A DNA stretch of 64,000 nucleotides from CAYPFY01 sp964410105 (lineage in GTDB: Bacteria; Bacteroidota; Ignavibacteria; UBA10030; SZUA-254), in contig CAYPFY010000014.1 in NCBI GenBank assembly GCA_964410105.1, forward strand, positions 28,127 to 92,126, written 5' to 3'. Shown piece after piece: positions 41,316 through 49,823 of this stretch. Each line of letters opens with the position of its first letter. Position 1 is the first letter of the stretch. The notes beneath the pieces are model-generated. The model saw nothing but the letters and a program-made list of their open reading frames with translations. It was not told the origin of the DNA and made no database searches. The position numbers were made by a program, and so were the translations under genes.

Positions 41316-43853
41316 ATGAATTCTCGCCACTTATACCCGGTCCTCATTCTCGCTTCTCTCATAGTGACGATTCAGGATGCGGCGGGAGGGCCCCGGCGCG
41401 CCGCCCGGGCGTTGGGGGCGGCGGACACTCTCCCCTTTGAGTCGCATGAAAAGTTTTTTGAAAGGGTTCTTAAGAACCAGCAGGCCGGACCGCTGAAACC
41501 CCCTGTGGCAAGGCCTCCCGCCTCCGCGTCGTCGTTTCCGAATGTGGATATTTCGAGCGACACGTTTCCTCAGAATGAGCCCTCCGTCCGGATCAGCCAC
41601 AAGGATCCGAACCGCATGGTCGCGGCGTGGCGGGATTTCCGCACCGGGGTGAACCCTGCCGTCAGACGCATCGGGTACAGTTTTTCCACCGACGGCGGCC
41701 ATACGTGGGAGCCGCCCTCACTCCTCCCGTTGCTCTATTCCGATCTGGGCTATGTGAGAAACTCGGACCCCGCCGTCTGCGTCGACACGGCGGGCAATTT
41801 CTATATCGCGACGATCGCTCTCGATAGCCATGACGGCAATTTGAAAATAATTGTCTACAAGTCCTCTTCGCTTGGAGATTACTTCGACTTCGCCTCATTC
41901 GCCCCGACGGATACTCAGTCATCCTTCTTCGACAAGGAGTATATCGTGTGCGATCTCAATCCCTCGAGTCCCTTCGTCAACAATCTCTATATCGTCTGGT
42001 CCGCCAGCCAGTTCACCAGGTCGACCGACGGCGGAGAGACCTGGTCACACGTCCTCCGGTATACTGACACGCTCGTTTCCAGCTTTGGTCCCGATATCGC
42101 CATCGGCCCCGACGGTTCGATCAATGTCGTTTCCCTCTACGGGAGTAAAGTGATTTTCGACAGGTCGACGGACGGCGGAGTGAGTTTCACGTTTCACCGG
42201 GTCATCGACTCCCTGGGAGTCTTTAACGCCCCGCGGGCGGAACTGCCCTCGATTGCTGTTGATATTGGCACCGGACCCCGCCGGGGTCGCATCTACACCG
42301 TCTGGTCGGACCAGAGATACGGAGATGACGACGTTCTCTTCAGCTCCTCGTCGGACGGCGGCGTCAGCTGGTCAGCGACGCGCCGCGTGAATGATGACCC
42401 TGTCGGGAACGGAAAGACTCAATACTGGCCCTGGATCGCTGCCGATGAGCGGGGGGTCGTCTCGCTAGTCTATTACGACAACCGGAATGTCCTCGACTCG
42501 ACTTATACGGAAACGTATTTCGCTTATTCATGGGACGGGGGGGGCTCGTTCACTAATGAAGTGATCAGTACTCTTCCTTCGCCGCATAATATGCCGAATG
42601 GCGCTGTCAGATTCGGCGATTACATCGGGCTCGACGCCTGGGGAGGCCACACGGTTCCGGTCTGGACCGACGAGCGAGCCGGCGGGTACGATATGAGTAT
42701 TTATACGGCCACCCTCGATACACTCCCCGCCCTCACCTTTTCGGGGATCACCCAAAACGTCGGCGGGGGGTGGAATCTCCTCTCCCTCCCCATCTCCCCT
42801 GTGAATTCCTACAAAAGCGTGGTTTTTCCGGGAGCCTCTCCTTTCGTCTATTCTTATGACGGGAGTTACCATATCGTAGACACGATTCGCTCCGGGCGAG
42901 GCTACTGGGCGCGTTTCGAGAATCCGAAATCATACAAACTCTTCGGCGACTCCCTCTCAACGGACACGATACCCCTCGCGCCGGGGTGGAATCTCATCGG
43001 ATCGGTGATAAAGCCGGTCGCAACCTCAGCCATCAGTCCGGTCGGGACCACATTCGCCTCCCGGTTTTTCGGCTACTCCCGGAGCTATTTTCCTGCGGAC
43101 ACCATTCACCCCGGCCGGGGCTACTGGATAAAGGCATCGGGTGCGGGTTCTTTCGTTCTCGAATCGGCTACACGGAATGCTCCCCGTTTATCGGAAGACA
43201 ATCCCGCCAGGGATTTCAATTCGCTGTCGTTTGAGGATGCGTCGGGCGGAGCGCAGACCCTGTATTTTGCCAGTTCAGCCGTGCGGGCCGATCTTCGCTT
43301 CGCGCTTCCACCGCTTCCCCCGCCGGGAGTATTTGATGTGCGGTTCGCCTCACAGAATTTTGCGGAAGGACTGAACGACTCAATCGGCCTGAAAATTCTG
43401 GTGAATTGGGCCCGCCTCCCGCTCACCGTCAGCTGGTGCATCGTTGACGGCGAAGGGTATAGGCTGTCCGAAGCCGGGCGTGAGCTCGTTTCAGAATTGA
43501 GGGGAGAAGGGAAATTGACCATGGAGTCCACCATCGGGTCTCTTGTTCTTTCACGGGAGGAGTCACGACCGAGGGCGTTCAGCCTGCACCAGAATTATCC
43601 CAATCCCTTCAATCCTTCGACCGTTATCCGGTATGAACTGCCTATGAAAGCCCGCGTGAGCATCCGGATTTACGATCTGCTCGGCAAGGTTGTGGATCAA
43701 CTTACCGATGGTGTTGAGGGGCCGGGCTACCGGAGTATTTCGTGGGATGGCTCCCGGGCGGCCAGTGGGGTCTATGTCTGCAGGATGGTGTGCACCTCAC
43801 TCGAGAGCCCCGCAGTGGCCGTTGAGAATATCCGTATGCTTTTGCTAAAATGA
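41316..43853 (+). CDS. Secreted BNR/sialidase-like protein with T9SS sorting domain
   Basis: 845 aa: signal peptide (residues ~1-25), a six-bladed BNR-type propeller region to about 480 with repeated ST/DGG...W Asp-box motifs (STDGGHTWEPP, STDGGETWSH, SSDGGVSWSA), then two related ~60-residue GWNL-type repeats (NVGGGWNLLSLPI and LAPGWNLIGSVI) and a C-terminal type IX secretion sorting domain (NYPNPFNPSTVIRYELP). It starts at ATG 41316 after an AAGGAGG Shine-Dalgarno. No catalytic Arg triad can be fixed, so sialidase activity is not claimed. Confidence 0.88.
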   Translation: MNSRHLYPVLILASLIVTIQDAAGGPRRAARALGAADTLPFESHEKFFERVLKNQQAGPLKPPVARPPASASSFPNVDISSDTFPQNEPSVRISHKDPNRMVAAWRDFRTGVNPAVRRIGYSFSTDGGHTWEPPSLLPLLYSDLGYVRNSDPAVCVDTAGNFYIATIALDSHDGNLKIIVYKSSSLGDYFDFASFAPTDTQSSFFDKEYIVCDLNPSSPFVNNLYIVWSASQFTRSTDGGETWSHVLRYTDTLVSSFGPDIAIGPDGSINVVSLYGSKVIFDRSTDGGVSFTFHRVIDSLGVFNAPRAELPSIAVDIGTGPRRGRIYTVWSDQRYGDDDVLFSSSSDGGVSWSATRRVNDDPVGNGKTQYWPWIAADERGVVSLVYYDNRNVLDSTYTETYFAYSWDGGGSFTNEVISTLPSPHNMPNGAVRFGDYIGLDAWGGHTVPVWTDERAGGYDMSIYTATLDTLPALTFSGITQNVGGGWNLLSLPISPVNSYKSVVFPGASPFVYSYDGSYHIVDTIRSGRGYWARFENPKSYKLFGDSLSTDTIPLAPGWNLIGSVIKPVATSAISPVGTTFASRFFGYSRSYFPADTIHPGRGYWIKASGAGSFVLESATRNAPRLSEDNPARDFNSLSFEDASGGAQTLYFASSAVRADLRFALPPLPPPGVFDVRFASQNFAEGLNDSIGLKILVNWARLPLTVSWCIVDGEGYRLSEAGRELVSELRGEGKLTMESTIGSLVLSREESRPRAFSLHQNYPNPFNPSTVIRYELPMKARVSIRIYDLLGKVVDQLTDGVEGPGYRSISWDGSRAASGVYVCRMVCTSLESPAVAVENIRMLLLK

Positions 43854-43978
43854 ACTCCCCAGCCTCAATCCCGGTATCTCGTGAGAGGACGGCGAGTCTT
43901 ACCTCTGGGGAGGTGGAAATCCTCAAAAACCGAAAAACCCGGGGGGGCGCTGCATATCACAGTCTTCCCGTGCGTGCC

Positions 43979-44009
43979 TTGACTGTATGATGACATTCGA
44001 GTATATTTG
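43979..44009 (+). promoter_or_regulatory. FCB-type promoter for the OmpA gene
   Basis: TTG at 43979-43981, 20-nt spacer, perfect TATATTTG at 44002-44009. It is 22 nt before the ATG, with the GAGGA Shine-Dalgarno lying between. Together with 58795-58825 this is the clearest promoter of the window. Confidence 0.8.
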
Positions 44010-44031
44010 CAAAAAAATTGAGGATATCCCG

Positions 44032-45507
44032 ATGAAATTTTTTCTCTTCTGCTGTATTTTCGCCTTTCAGGCCGCCGCGCAGGACAATATCCGCCCCCAG
44101 CTTTTCGCCGATGCCGAAGCCGCGATGAACCAGGCGAAGTCGAAAAACGCCGCATATTACGCGGAGAAGACGTATGTGAAAGGCTTGGAATTCTACAGGA
44201 ACGCAGACGAAGATTACAGGCAGGGGGGTAACCTTGAAGATATCAGACAGAAGCTTCGTCAGGCGGGAGACGCCTTTGCACGAGCGATGGACATCAGCAA
44301 GCGGGCGGAGGTGGCTTTCAGCAGGGCGGCCGCGGCCAGGGCCGACGCCGACAGCGCGGGCGCCCCGCGCTATTCTTCCGAACTCTGGAACCGCGCCGAG
44401 GAATCGCTCCACCGGGCCGTGAATGATTTCGAGGGGGGAGACGCCGATGCCGCGAAGAAGGGGGGACCCGAAGCGGAGTCCATATTCCGGAGTGCGGAGC
44501 TGGAGGCGATAAAGACAAACTTCCTTGCCCCCTCCCGCGAACTCCTGAAGAGGGCGGAGGATGTAAATGCGGGCGATAACGCCCCGAAGACTCTGGACAA
44601 GGCAAAAAAACTCTCAGCCCAGGTCGAATCGATCCTCCGCCAGAACAGATATGATGCCGACGAGGCGCGGCAGAGCGCCCAGGCCGCGAAATACGAGGCC
44701 GCCCATGCGCTCTACCTAAACCAGACGATTGCTGCGCTCAAAAAGTCGGACGAATCATACGAGGACGCCATCCTGACGGGGGAGATGCACCTTTCTCGCG
44801 TCGCCGGAGCCCTCGGATTACAGACCCGCTTCGACGCAGGGTATGACGCTCCGGTCGCGGAGATGATCGCCTCAGTCAAGCAGCGGGACTCGAAAATCCA
44901 AAAAGGACTGGATTCGATACAACAGCTCAACGAAATCGCCCGGAGGAAGGACGACGAAACGGATAATCTCCGTCAGCAGATCTCGTCCATGGAGAAACGC
45001 CTGGGAAGCCTCACCGAGAGCGAGAAACAGCTTCAAAGCGAGGGGAAAGAGCTGGAGCGCAAGCTTATTCTGAAACAGCAGCAGGAGGAAACGATCAGGC
45101 AGGTGGCGGCGACCTTCAACGAGGAGGAAGGGAATGTCTTGAGGGACGGCGACAATATCATTATCCGCCTGTACGGGCTGTCTTTCCCGGTCGGGAAGAG
45201 TACGATCGAGACGCAATACTATCCCCTCCTTACCCGCGTCCAGGAAGCCATCCGCAAGTTTCCGAATTGCAAAGTCGCAATCGAGGGACATACCGACTCG
45301 CAGGGGAGCGATGAGGCAAACCAGACCCTCTCAGAACTCCGCGCGAAGGGGGTGGCGGAGTATCTTATGGCAAATATGAACGTTTCCATTCCGATCAATT
45401 CCCAGGGATACGGCGAGAGCCGCCCGGTGGCACGTAACGACACGCCTGAGGGGAGGGCCAAGAACCGGAGGATCGACGTGGTCATCACCCCGGAATGGGC
45501 GAAATAA
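44032..45507 (+). CDS. OmpA-family outer-membrane protein with long helical region
   Basis: 491 aa: signal peptide MKFFLFCCIFAFQAAAQ, then a DUF4398-like helical region (residues ~20-370) rich in Ala, Glu and Lys with coiled-coil character, and a C-terminal OmpA peptidoglycan-binding domain with FPVGKSTIETQYYPLL and IEGHTDSQGSDEANQ, followed by RAKGVAEYL. It should span the periplasm and bind peptidoglycan. ATG 44032 is preferred because GAGGA is placed 7 nt upstream and the promoter rules out the start at 43987. It heads a short run with the two small proteins and thiI. Confidence 0.88.
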   Translation: MKFFLFCCIFAFQAAAQDNIRPQLFADAEAAMNQAKSKNAAYYAEKTYVKGLEFYRNADEDYRQGGNLEDIRQKLRQAGDAFARAMDISKRAEVAFSRAAAARADADSAGAPRYSSELWNRAEESLHRAVNDFEGGDADAAKKGGPEAESIFRSAELEAIKTNFLAPSRELLKRAEDVNAGDNAPKTLDKAKKLSAQVESILRQNRYDADEARQSAQAAKYEAAHALYLNQTIAALKKSDESYEDAILTGEMHLSRVAGALGLQTRFDAGYDAPVAEMIASVKQRDSKIQKGLDSIQQLNEIARRKDDETDNLRQQISSMEKRLGSLTESEKQLQSEGKELERKLILKQQQEETIRQVAATFNEEEGNVLRDGDNIIIRLYGLSFPVGKSTIETQYYPLLTRVQEAIRKFPNCKVAIEGHTDSQGSDEANQTLSELRAKGVAEYLMANMNVSIPINSQGYGESRPVARNDTPEGRAKNRRIDVVITPEWAK

Positions 45508-45522
45508 ACCTGGGGGAGATCG

Positions 45523-45795
45523 ATGACCTATAAGCACTGCCAGAGCTGCGGAATGCCATTGAAGCGCGACCCGAACCGCGGGGGAACAGAGGCGGACGGC
45601 TCGAAGAGCCCCAGGTACTGCTCCCACTGTTACGGGAACGGTCGCTTCACGCTTCCCGATATCACGGCCGGGGAAATGCAGGCCTTCGTAAAGGAGAAGT
45701 TGAAGGAATTCGGGTTCCCCGGGTTCCTGGCCGGAGTTTTTACCCGGAATATCCCCCGGCTGGAGCGATGGAAGTCCGCGGCCCCGCCCCGGTGA
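45523..45795 (+). CDS. Zinc-ribbon domain protein
   Basis: 90 aa. The N-terminus YKHCQSCGMPLKRDPNRGG, then YCSHCYGNG, forms a putative four-Cys zinc ribbon, followed by a helical part (ITAGEMQAFVKEKLKEFG). This matches a short putative-zinc-ribbon family of unknown function. It sits 15 nt after the OmpA gene and 7 nt before the TfoX-like gene, so they are probably co-transcribed. Confidence 0.82.
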   Translation: MTYKHCQSCGMPLKRDPNRGGTEADGSKSPRYCSHCYGNGRFTLPDITAGEMQAFVKEKLKEFGFPGFLAGVFTRNIPRLERWKSAAPPR

Positions 45796-45802
45796 TTTTT
45801 CC

Positions 45803-46165
45803 GTGAAGACGGCGAAACTCCCCTTCAGTTTCGTCGTCGACCTACTCTCCGACCCCCTCGTCAGGCCGATGTTCGGTTGCTACGGCATCTACGTGCGGGG
45901 GAAAATTGTCCTCGTCCTCCGGAAGCGGGCCCGGCACCCTTCGATGAACGGAGTCTGGGTCGCGACCAGGAAAGAGCATCACACGAGTTTGCGCAAAATC
46001 CTTCCGTCGATGAAATCCATCGACGTCTTCGGCAAAGGAGAGACTAACTGGCAGATTCTGCACGAAGATGATCGTGATTTTGAGTCTGCAGTCCTCGCCG
46101 TCTGCCGCCTTATCGAGAAGGGGGACCCCCGCATCGGCTCCGTCCCGAAAAAACGCCGCCGCTGA
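45803..46165 (+). CDS. TfoX N-terminal-like protein
   Basis: 120 aa, basic C-terminus. The segment DPLVRPMFGCYGIYVRGKIVLVLRKR has the pattern of the TfoX N-terminal domain, and HPSMNGVWVATRKEHHTSLRK is a further conserved-looking block. Function unknown: the competence role of TfoX should not be transferred without its C-terminal domain. Start is GTG 45803. Confidence 0.72.
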   Translation: MKTAKLPFSFVVDLLSDPLVRPMFGCYGIYVRGKIVLVLRKRARHPSMNGVWVATRKEHHTSLRKILPSMKSIDVFGKGETNWQILHEDDRDFESAVLAVCRLIEKGDPRIGSVPKKRRR

Positions 46166-46223
46166 GCATTTTCCCGCCTGGGGGATTCCTTGGATTTCCA
46201 GCCTCAAAGCTTTATCTTTTCTT

Positions 46224-47417
46224 ATGAAGCCCGTCATCGTCGTCCACCATCACGAGATCATTCTGAAGGGGAATAACCGTCAAAACTTCGAACGCCAGCT
46301 CATCAAGAATACGCGCCGTGCCCTTGCCGACCTGCTCCCCGCCTCGGCCGTGGGAGGAGGCTACGGGCGGTTCCTCATCAATCCAGGGGATGCCGGCTTG
46401 GGCTTGGTCGTTGAACGGCTTTCTTCGGTGTTCGGGCTTTCGAATGTCTGCGCGGGCCTCCAGGTCGAGCAATCGATGGATGAGCTCACCAGCGCGGCCA
46501 TCAAACTTCTTGAGGGGAAACAATTCAAGACGTTTAAGGTGGACACCAGACGGCCCGACAAGAATTTTGCCCACCGAAGCGCCGAGGTGAACCGCGAGGT
46601 GGGCGCCGCGATCTGCGCCAGGTTCGGAGTGCGGGCGCAAATGACCGGTCCCGATGAGACAGTGTTCATCGAAATCGCCGACAGCACGGCATTCGTCTAC
46701 GCCGCGAAGGTCCGCGGCGCCGGAGGGCTCCCTTCAGGGATAAGCGGGAGGGTGGTTTCCCTCCTCTCCGCCGGATTCGATTCGCCCGTCGCCTCCTGGC
46801 AGCTGATGAAGCGCGGGGCGACGGTCGTTTTCGTGCATTTTCACAGCATGCCGTATGTTTCCAGAAACTCTCTCGACCAGGTCCGCCGTCTCGCCGGTGT
46901 TCTGTCACGGTTTCAGTTCGCGTCGAGACTCTATCTCATCCCGTTTGCCGACATTCAGAATGACATCGTCGCAAAGACCCCGCCGCCCTTCAGGGTGATA
47001 CTGTACCGCCGGATGATGATCAGGATTGCGGAAGAAATCGTCCGGCGCGAGAAGGCGGAAGCGCTCGTCACGGGAGATTCTGTCGGCCAGGTCGCCTCGC
47101 AGACGCTCCGCAATATCCGGGCCGTCAGCGCGGTTGCGACATTTCCGATTCTGAGGCCGCTCGCCGGCATGGACAAGGAGGAAACGATGTCGATCGCGCG
47201 CGCCATCGGCACGTACGACATCTCGAAAGAACCTTATGACGACTGCTGTTCCTTCCTCGCTCCCCGGAAGCCTGAAACATGGGCGAATATCGAAGCGCTC
47301 GAGGCGGCCGAGCGGCCGCTCGACATCCCGTCGCTCGTCGCCATGGGACTGCGCGCGATGGAGCTGGAGCGCTACTCGTTTCCACATGTGAAGGAAGATG
47401 TGGCCGCGCCCGCGTGA
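46224..47417 (+). CDS. thiI: tRNA 4-thiouridine synthase ThiI
   Basis: Sulfurtransferase for s4U8 in tRNA and for thiazole synthesis of thiamine. 397 aa: an N-terminal ferredoxin-like/THUMP region (HHEIILKGNNRQNFE; FKVDTRRPDKNFAHRSAEVNREVG), then the PP-loop in LLSAGFDSPVASWQL, a variant of SGGxDS. DDCCSFLAPRKPETW near the C-terminus contains the conserved Cys. A C-terminal rhodanese domain is absent, as in many bacteria. ATG 46224 gives the family N-terminus. It ends 20 nt into the next gene. Confidence 0.94.
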   Translation: MKPVIVVHHHEIILKGNNRQNFERQLIKNTRRALADLLPASAVGGGYGRFLINPGDAGLGLVVERLSSVFGLSNVCAGLQVEQSMDELTSAAIKLLEGKQFKTFKVDTRRPDKNFAHRSAEVNREVGAAICARFGVRAQMTGPDETVFIEIADSTAFVYAAKVRGAGGLPSGISGRVVSLLSAGFDSPVASWQLMKRGATVVFVHFHSMPYVSRNSLDQVRRLAGVLSRFQFASRLYLIPFADIQNDIVAKTPPPFRVILYRRMMIRIAEEIVRREKAEALVTGDSVGQVASQTLRNIRAVSAVATFPILRPLAGMDKEETMSIARAIGTYDISKEPYDDCCSFLAPRKPETWANIEALEAAERPLDIPSLVAMGLRAMELERYSFPHVKEDVAAPA

Positions 47418-49479
47418 TTTTCTCTTCCTCATCCTGACCTGCACCTGCTACTCCCAGCCGTTTCGGCGGGAAATCGCGACCATCCCCGTGAGAATCGGCG
47501 CGGACTCTCTGAGCCAGCCCTTCGCCGGCGGGATCAATACCCCGAACCACCAGTTCGTCGATATCGACGGGGACGGAGACCTTGACCTCTTCATCTTCGA
47601 CGACGATCTCCTTGTGGATTTTTACAGAAATGAGGGCACTCCCGCCTCCCCGAAATTTGTGCTCAGGCCCCACGATGTTCCGCTCCCTCCTTTCAACGTC
47701 TGGTTCGTGTTCGCGGATCTGAACGGCGATGGCCTGCCCGACCTGGCCACCGATGATTCGACGTCGCAGAGCGTCCGCCTCTATTGGAATAGGGGGACGC
47801 GGCAAAACCCGGATTTTGTTCCCGACGCGCCACAGCTTCTCGATTCCGCCGGAAATCCGATGCTCGGGGCGCCGGTCGGCGTCCCTGTCTTCGCCGATCT
47901 GACCGGCGACGGGCTGCCCGAGTATCTTTCCAGCAACCTCTTGAACGGCTCTCTCAATTATTACCTGAACATCGGGACGGCGTCGAGCCCTCGCTTCAAA
48001 TTTGTGACGGACCGGCTCGACAATATCATTGTCATCGGCGATACCTGCACGTCAGGAGCATTGGCAAAAAAGTCAGCCCACGGAGGCGCCGCCCTGCGTT
48101 TCGCCGATCTCCATCACTCCGGCACGAAGGATCTTTATTACGGAGATCTCTTCTCCCACGGTCTCTTCCTGATGACGAATGCCGGAACTCCGCTCCAGCC
48201 CGATCTCCGCTGCGCCACGAGCAGGTACCCCGACACCTCCCTCGTCACGTACGGATTCAACCAATCGTCCTTCGTCGATCTGGACGGCGACGGGGATCTG
48301 GACCTCGCCATCGGAATCCTGAATAACATGTACCGCCACGGCTTCTGGTATTATGAGAATACGGGAGACTCCCTTAACCCGGCATTCACTCTCCGAACGA
48401 AGGATTTTCTCTCCATCCTCGACGCCGGCGGAAACGCGTCGCCCGCCGTCGCCGATCTGAACGGTGATGGCCTTCCCGATCTTGTCATCGGGGCGGACCA
48501 GCCGTCGGGAGGAGTTCTGTGGCTTCTGGAAAACACCGGGTCGAGAACTCACCCCTCTTTTGCGCTTGCCGATACCCTCTTCAGCCCTGTCTCGGGGAAC
48601 ACACTCGCCCCGGCTTTCGCCGATCTTAACGGGGACGGGCTGCCCGATATGGCGGTGGGCGAGTTCAGCGGGGTGGTAAAAATCTTTCTTAACATCGGTA
48701 CCCGGAATTCCCCACGGTTCGATACAGCCTCCGCGCATGTTACGACCTTCACCACAGGCCCCTACAACGCTTCCCCCGCCTTTGCGGACATTGACCGAGA
48801 CGGCGATCAGGATCTTTTCGTCGGGAAATCGAACGGGCAGATCCTCTACTACCGCAATGACGGCGACGCGTCGAGCCCGAATTTCGTGCTCGCGACGTCG
48901 AATTTTTCCGGCATATCGGTCGGCGAGAACGCGAAGCCCGCCTTCGCCGATATCGACAGAGACGGAGATTCCGATCTCTTCGTGGGCAATTTTCAGGGAA
49001 GGATTTTTTTCTACGAAAACACCGGGAATCCGGACCAGCTCATCTACCGCCAGGACGATTTCGGCTCGACCGACCCGGTGAGAGACTCAGCCCCTGCGCT
49101 CTACGATATCGACGGAGACGGAGATATCGATCTCTTCGTGGGTACGTCCAAAGGGGGAATTCACTTCTACCGTAACGCTCTCATCACCGGGGTTTCGGCG
49201 CCGGCGGGACTCCCCCAGGATTTCAGGCTCTTACAGAACTATCCCAACCCCTTCAATTCCGGAACGCGGATCGCCTTCGAAATCCATAGTTTTGAAAAGA
49301 TTTCGGTTCAGGTTCTTGATCTCTTCGGGAGAGAAATGTCGACGCTCGCCACGGGGCGAAAGGCCCCCGGCTCCTATCAGGTGGAATGGAATGCCGTTGA
49401 TTTTCCGAGCGGAGTTTATTATTATCGGTTAGCGACGGAAAAGTCCGCGCTGGTCCGGTCCATGCTCCTCATCAGGTAA
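47398..49479 (+). CDS. Secreted FG-GAP/VCBS repeat protein with T9SS sorting domain
   Basis: 693 aa. After a signal peptide (about residues 1-20) come many calcium-binding-like repeats of the FG-GAP/VCBS type: DIDGDGDLDLFIF, ADLNGDGLPDLA, DLTGDGLPEYL, DLDGDGDLDLAI, DIDRDGDQDLFV, about eight in all, probably a beta-propeller. The C-terminus (NYPNPFNSGTRIAFEI to the end) is a type IX sorting domain, so the protein is exported to the surface. The start ATG 47398 overlaps the end of thiI by 20 nt; a Shine-Dalgarno AAGGAAG lies very close. Ligand unknown. Confidence 0.88.
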   Translation: MWPRPRDFLFLILTCTCYSQPFRREIATIPVRIGADSLSQPFAGGINTPNHQFVDIDGDGDLDLFIFDDDLLVDFYRNEGTPASPKFVLRPHDVPLPPFNVWFVFADLNGDGLPDLATDDSTSQSVRLYWNRGTRQNPDFVPDAPQLLDSAGNPMLGAPVGVPVFADLTGDGLPEYLSSNLLNGSLNYYLNIGTASSPRFKFVTDRLDNIIVIGDTCTSGALAKKSAHGGAALRFADLHHSGTKDLYYGDLFSHGLFLMTNAGTPLQPDLRCATSRYPDTSLVTYGFNQSSFVDLDGDGDLDLAIGILNNMYRHGFWYYENTGDSLNPAFTLRTKDFLSILDAGGNASPAVADLNGDGLPDLVIGADQPSGGVLWLLENTGSRTHPSFALADTLFSPVSGNTLAPAFADLNGDGLPDMAVGEFSGVVKIFLNIGTRNSPRFDTASAHVTTFTTGPYNASPAFADIDRDGDQDLFVGKSNGQILYYRNDGDASSPNFVLATSNFSGISVGENAKPAFADIDRDGDSDLFVGNFQGRIFFYENTGNPDQLIYRQDDFGSTDPVRDSAPALYDIDGDGDIDLFVGTSKGGIHFYRNALITGVSAPAGLPQDFRLLQNYPNPFNSGTRIAFEIHSFEKISVQVLDLFGREMSTLATGRKAPGSYQVEWNAVDFPSGVYYYRLATEKSALVRSMLLIR

Positions 49480-49486
49480 AGACACT

Positions 49487-49720
49487 ATGCCCACGAAGAT
49501 CATCGTGAAAAGTAACGGCAGCATCAAGGTTGAAGGCGATTTTGAGATTTTTGACCAGGAAGGGAGAAAGTTCGATCTTGCCGGTCGTACGAGGATCTCA
49601 CTCTGTCGCTGCGGGCAGAGCAGGAATAAGCCCTTCTGCGACACAACACACCGGGAATGCAATTTCGAGTCTCAAATCGTCGCCTTCGCGCTCCCTCCTC
49701 CTGCCGGGCCGCCGACCTGA
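49487..49720 (+). CDS. CDGSH-type [2Fe-2S] protein
   Basis: 77 aa. RISLCRCGQSRNKPFCDTTH is the CDGSH iron-sulfur signature, with three Cys and one His as cluster ligands (CxCx10CxxxH in a single motif). The preceding strands, KIIVKSNGSIKVEGDFEIFD, are typical. Role unknown, perhaps redox or iron-sulfur transfer. It lies 7 nt after the FG-GAP gene and ends shortly before the carbohydrate locus. Confidence 0.9.
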   Translation: MPTKIIVKSNGSIKVEGDFEIFDQEGRKFDLAGRTRISLCRCGQSRNKPFCDTTHRECNFESQIVAFALPPPAGPPT

Positions 49721-49823
49721 AGTATTCTGACATTGCCTCGAACCACCCAGATCCGGTCGCAGGGGCCGGCATGCGGCTCTGAGAGTCTTGTCCCGCAATA
49801 ACCTCCACAGAAGAGATGAAGGA

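Noticed and set aside
43854..43978. Intrinsic terminator after the BNR-type protein
   Set aside because: Only short GC-rich inverted repeats without T run; no convincing hairpin.
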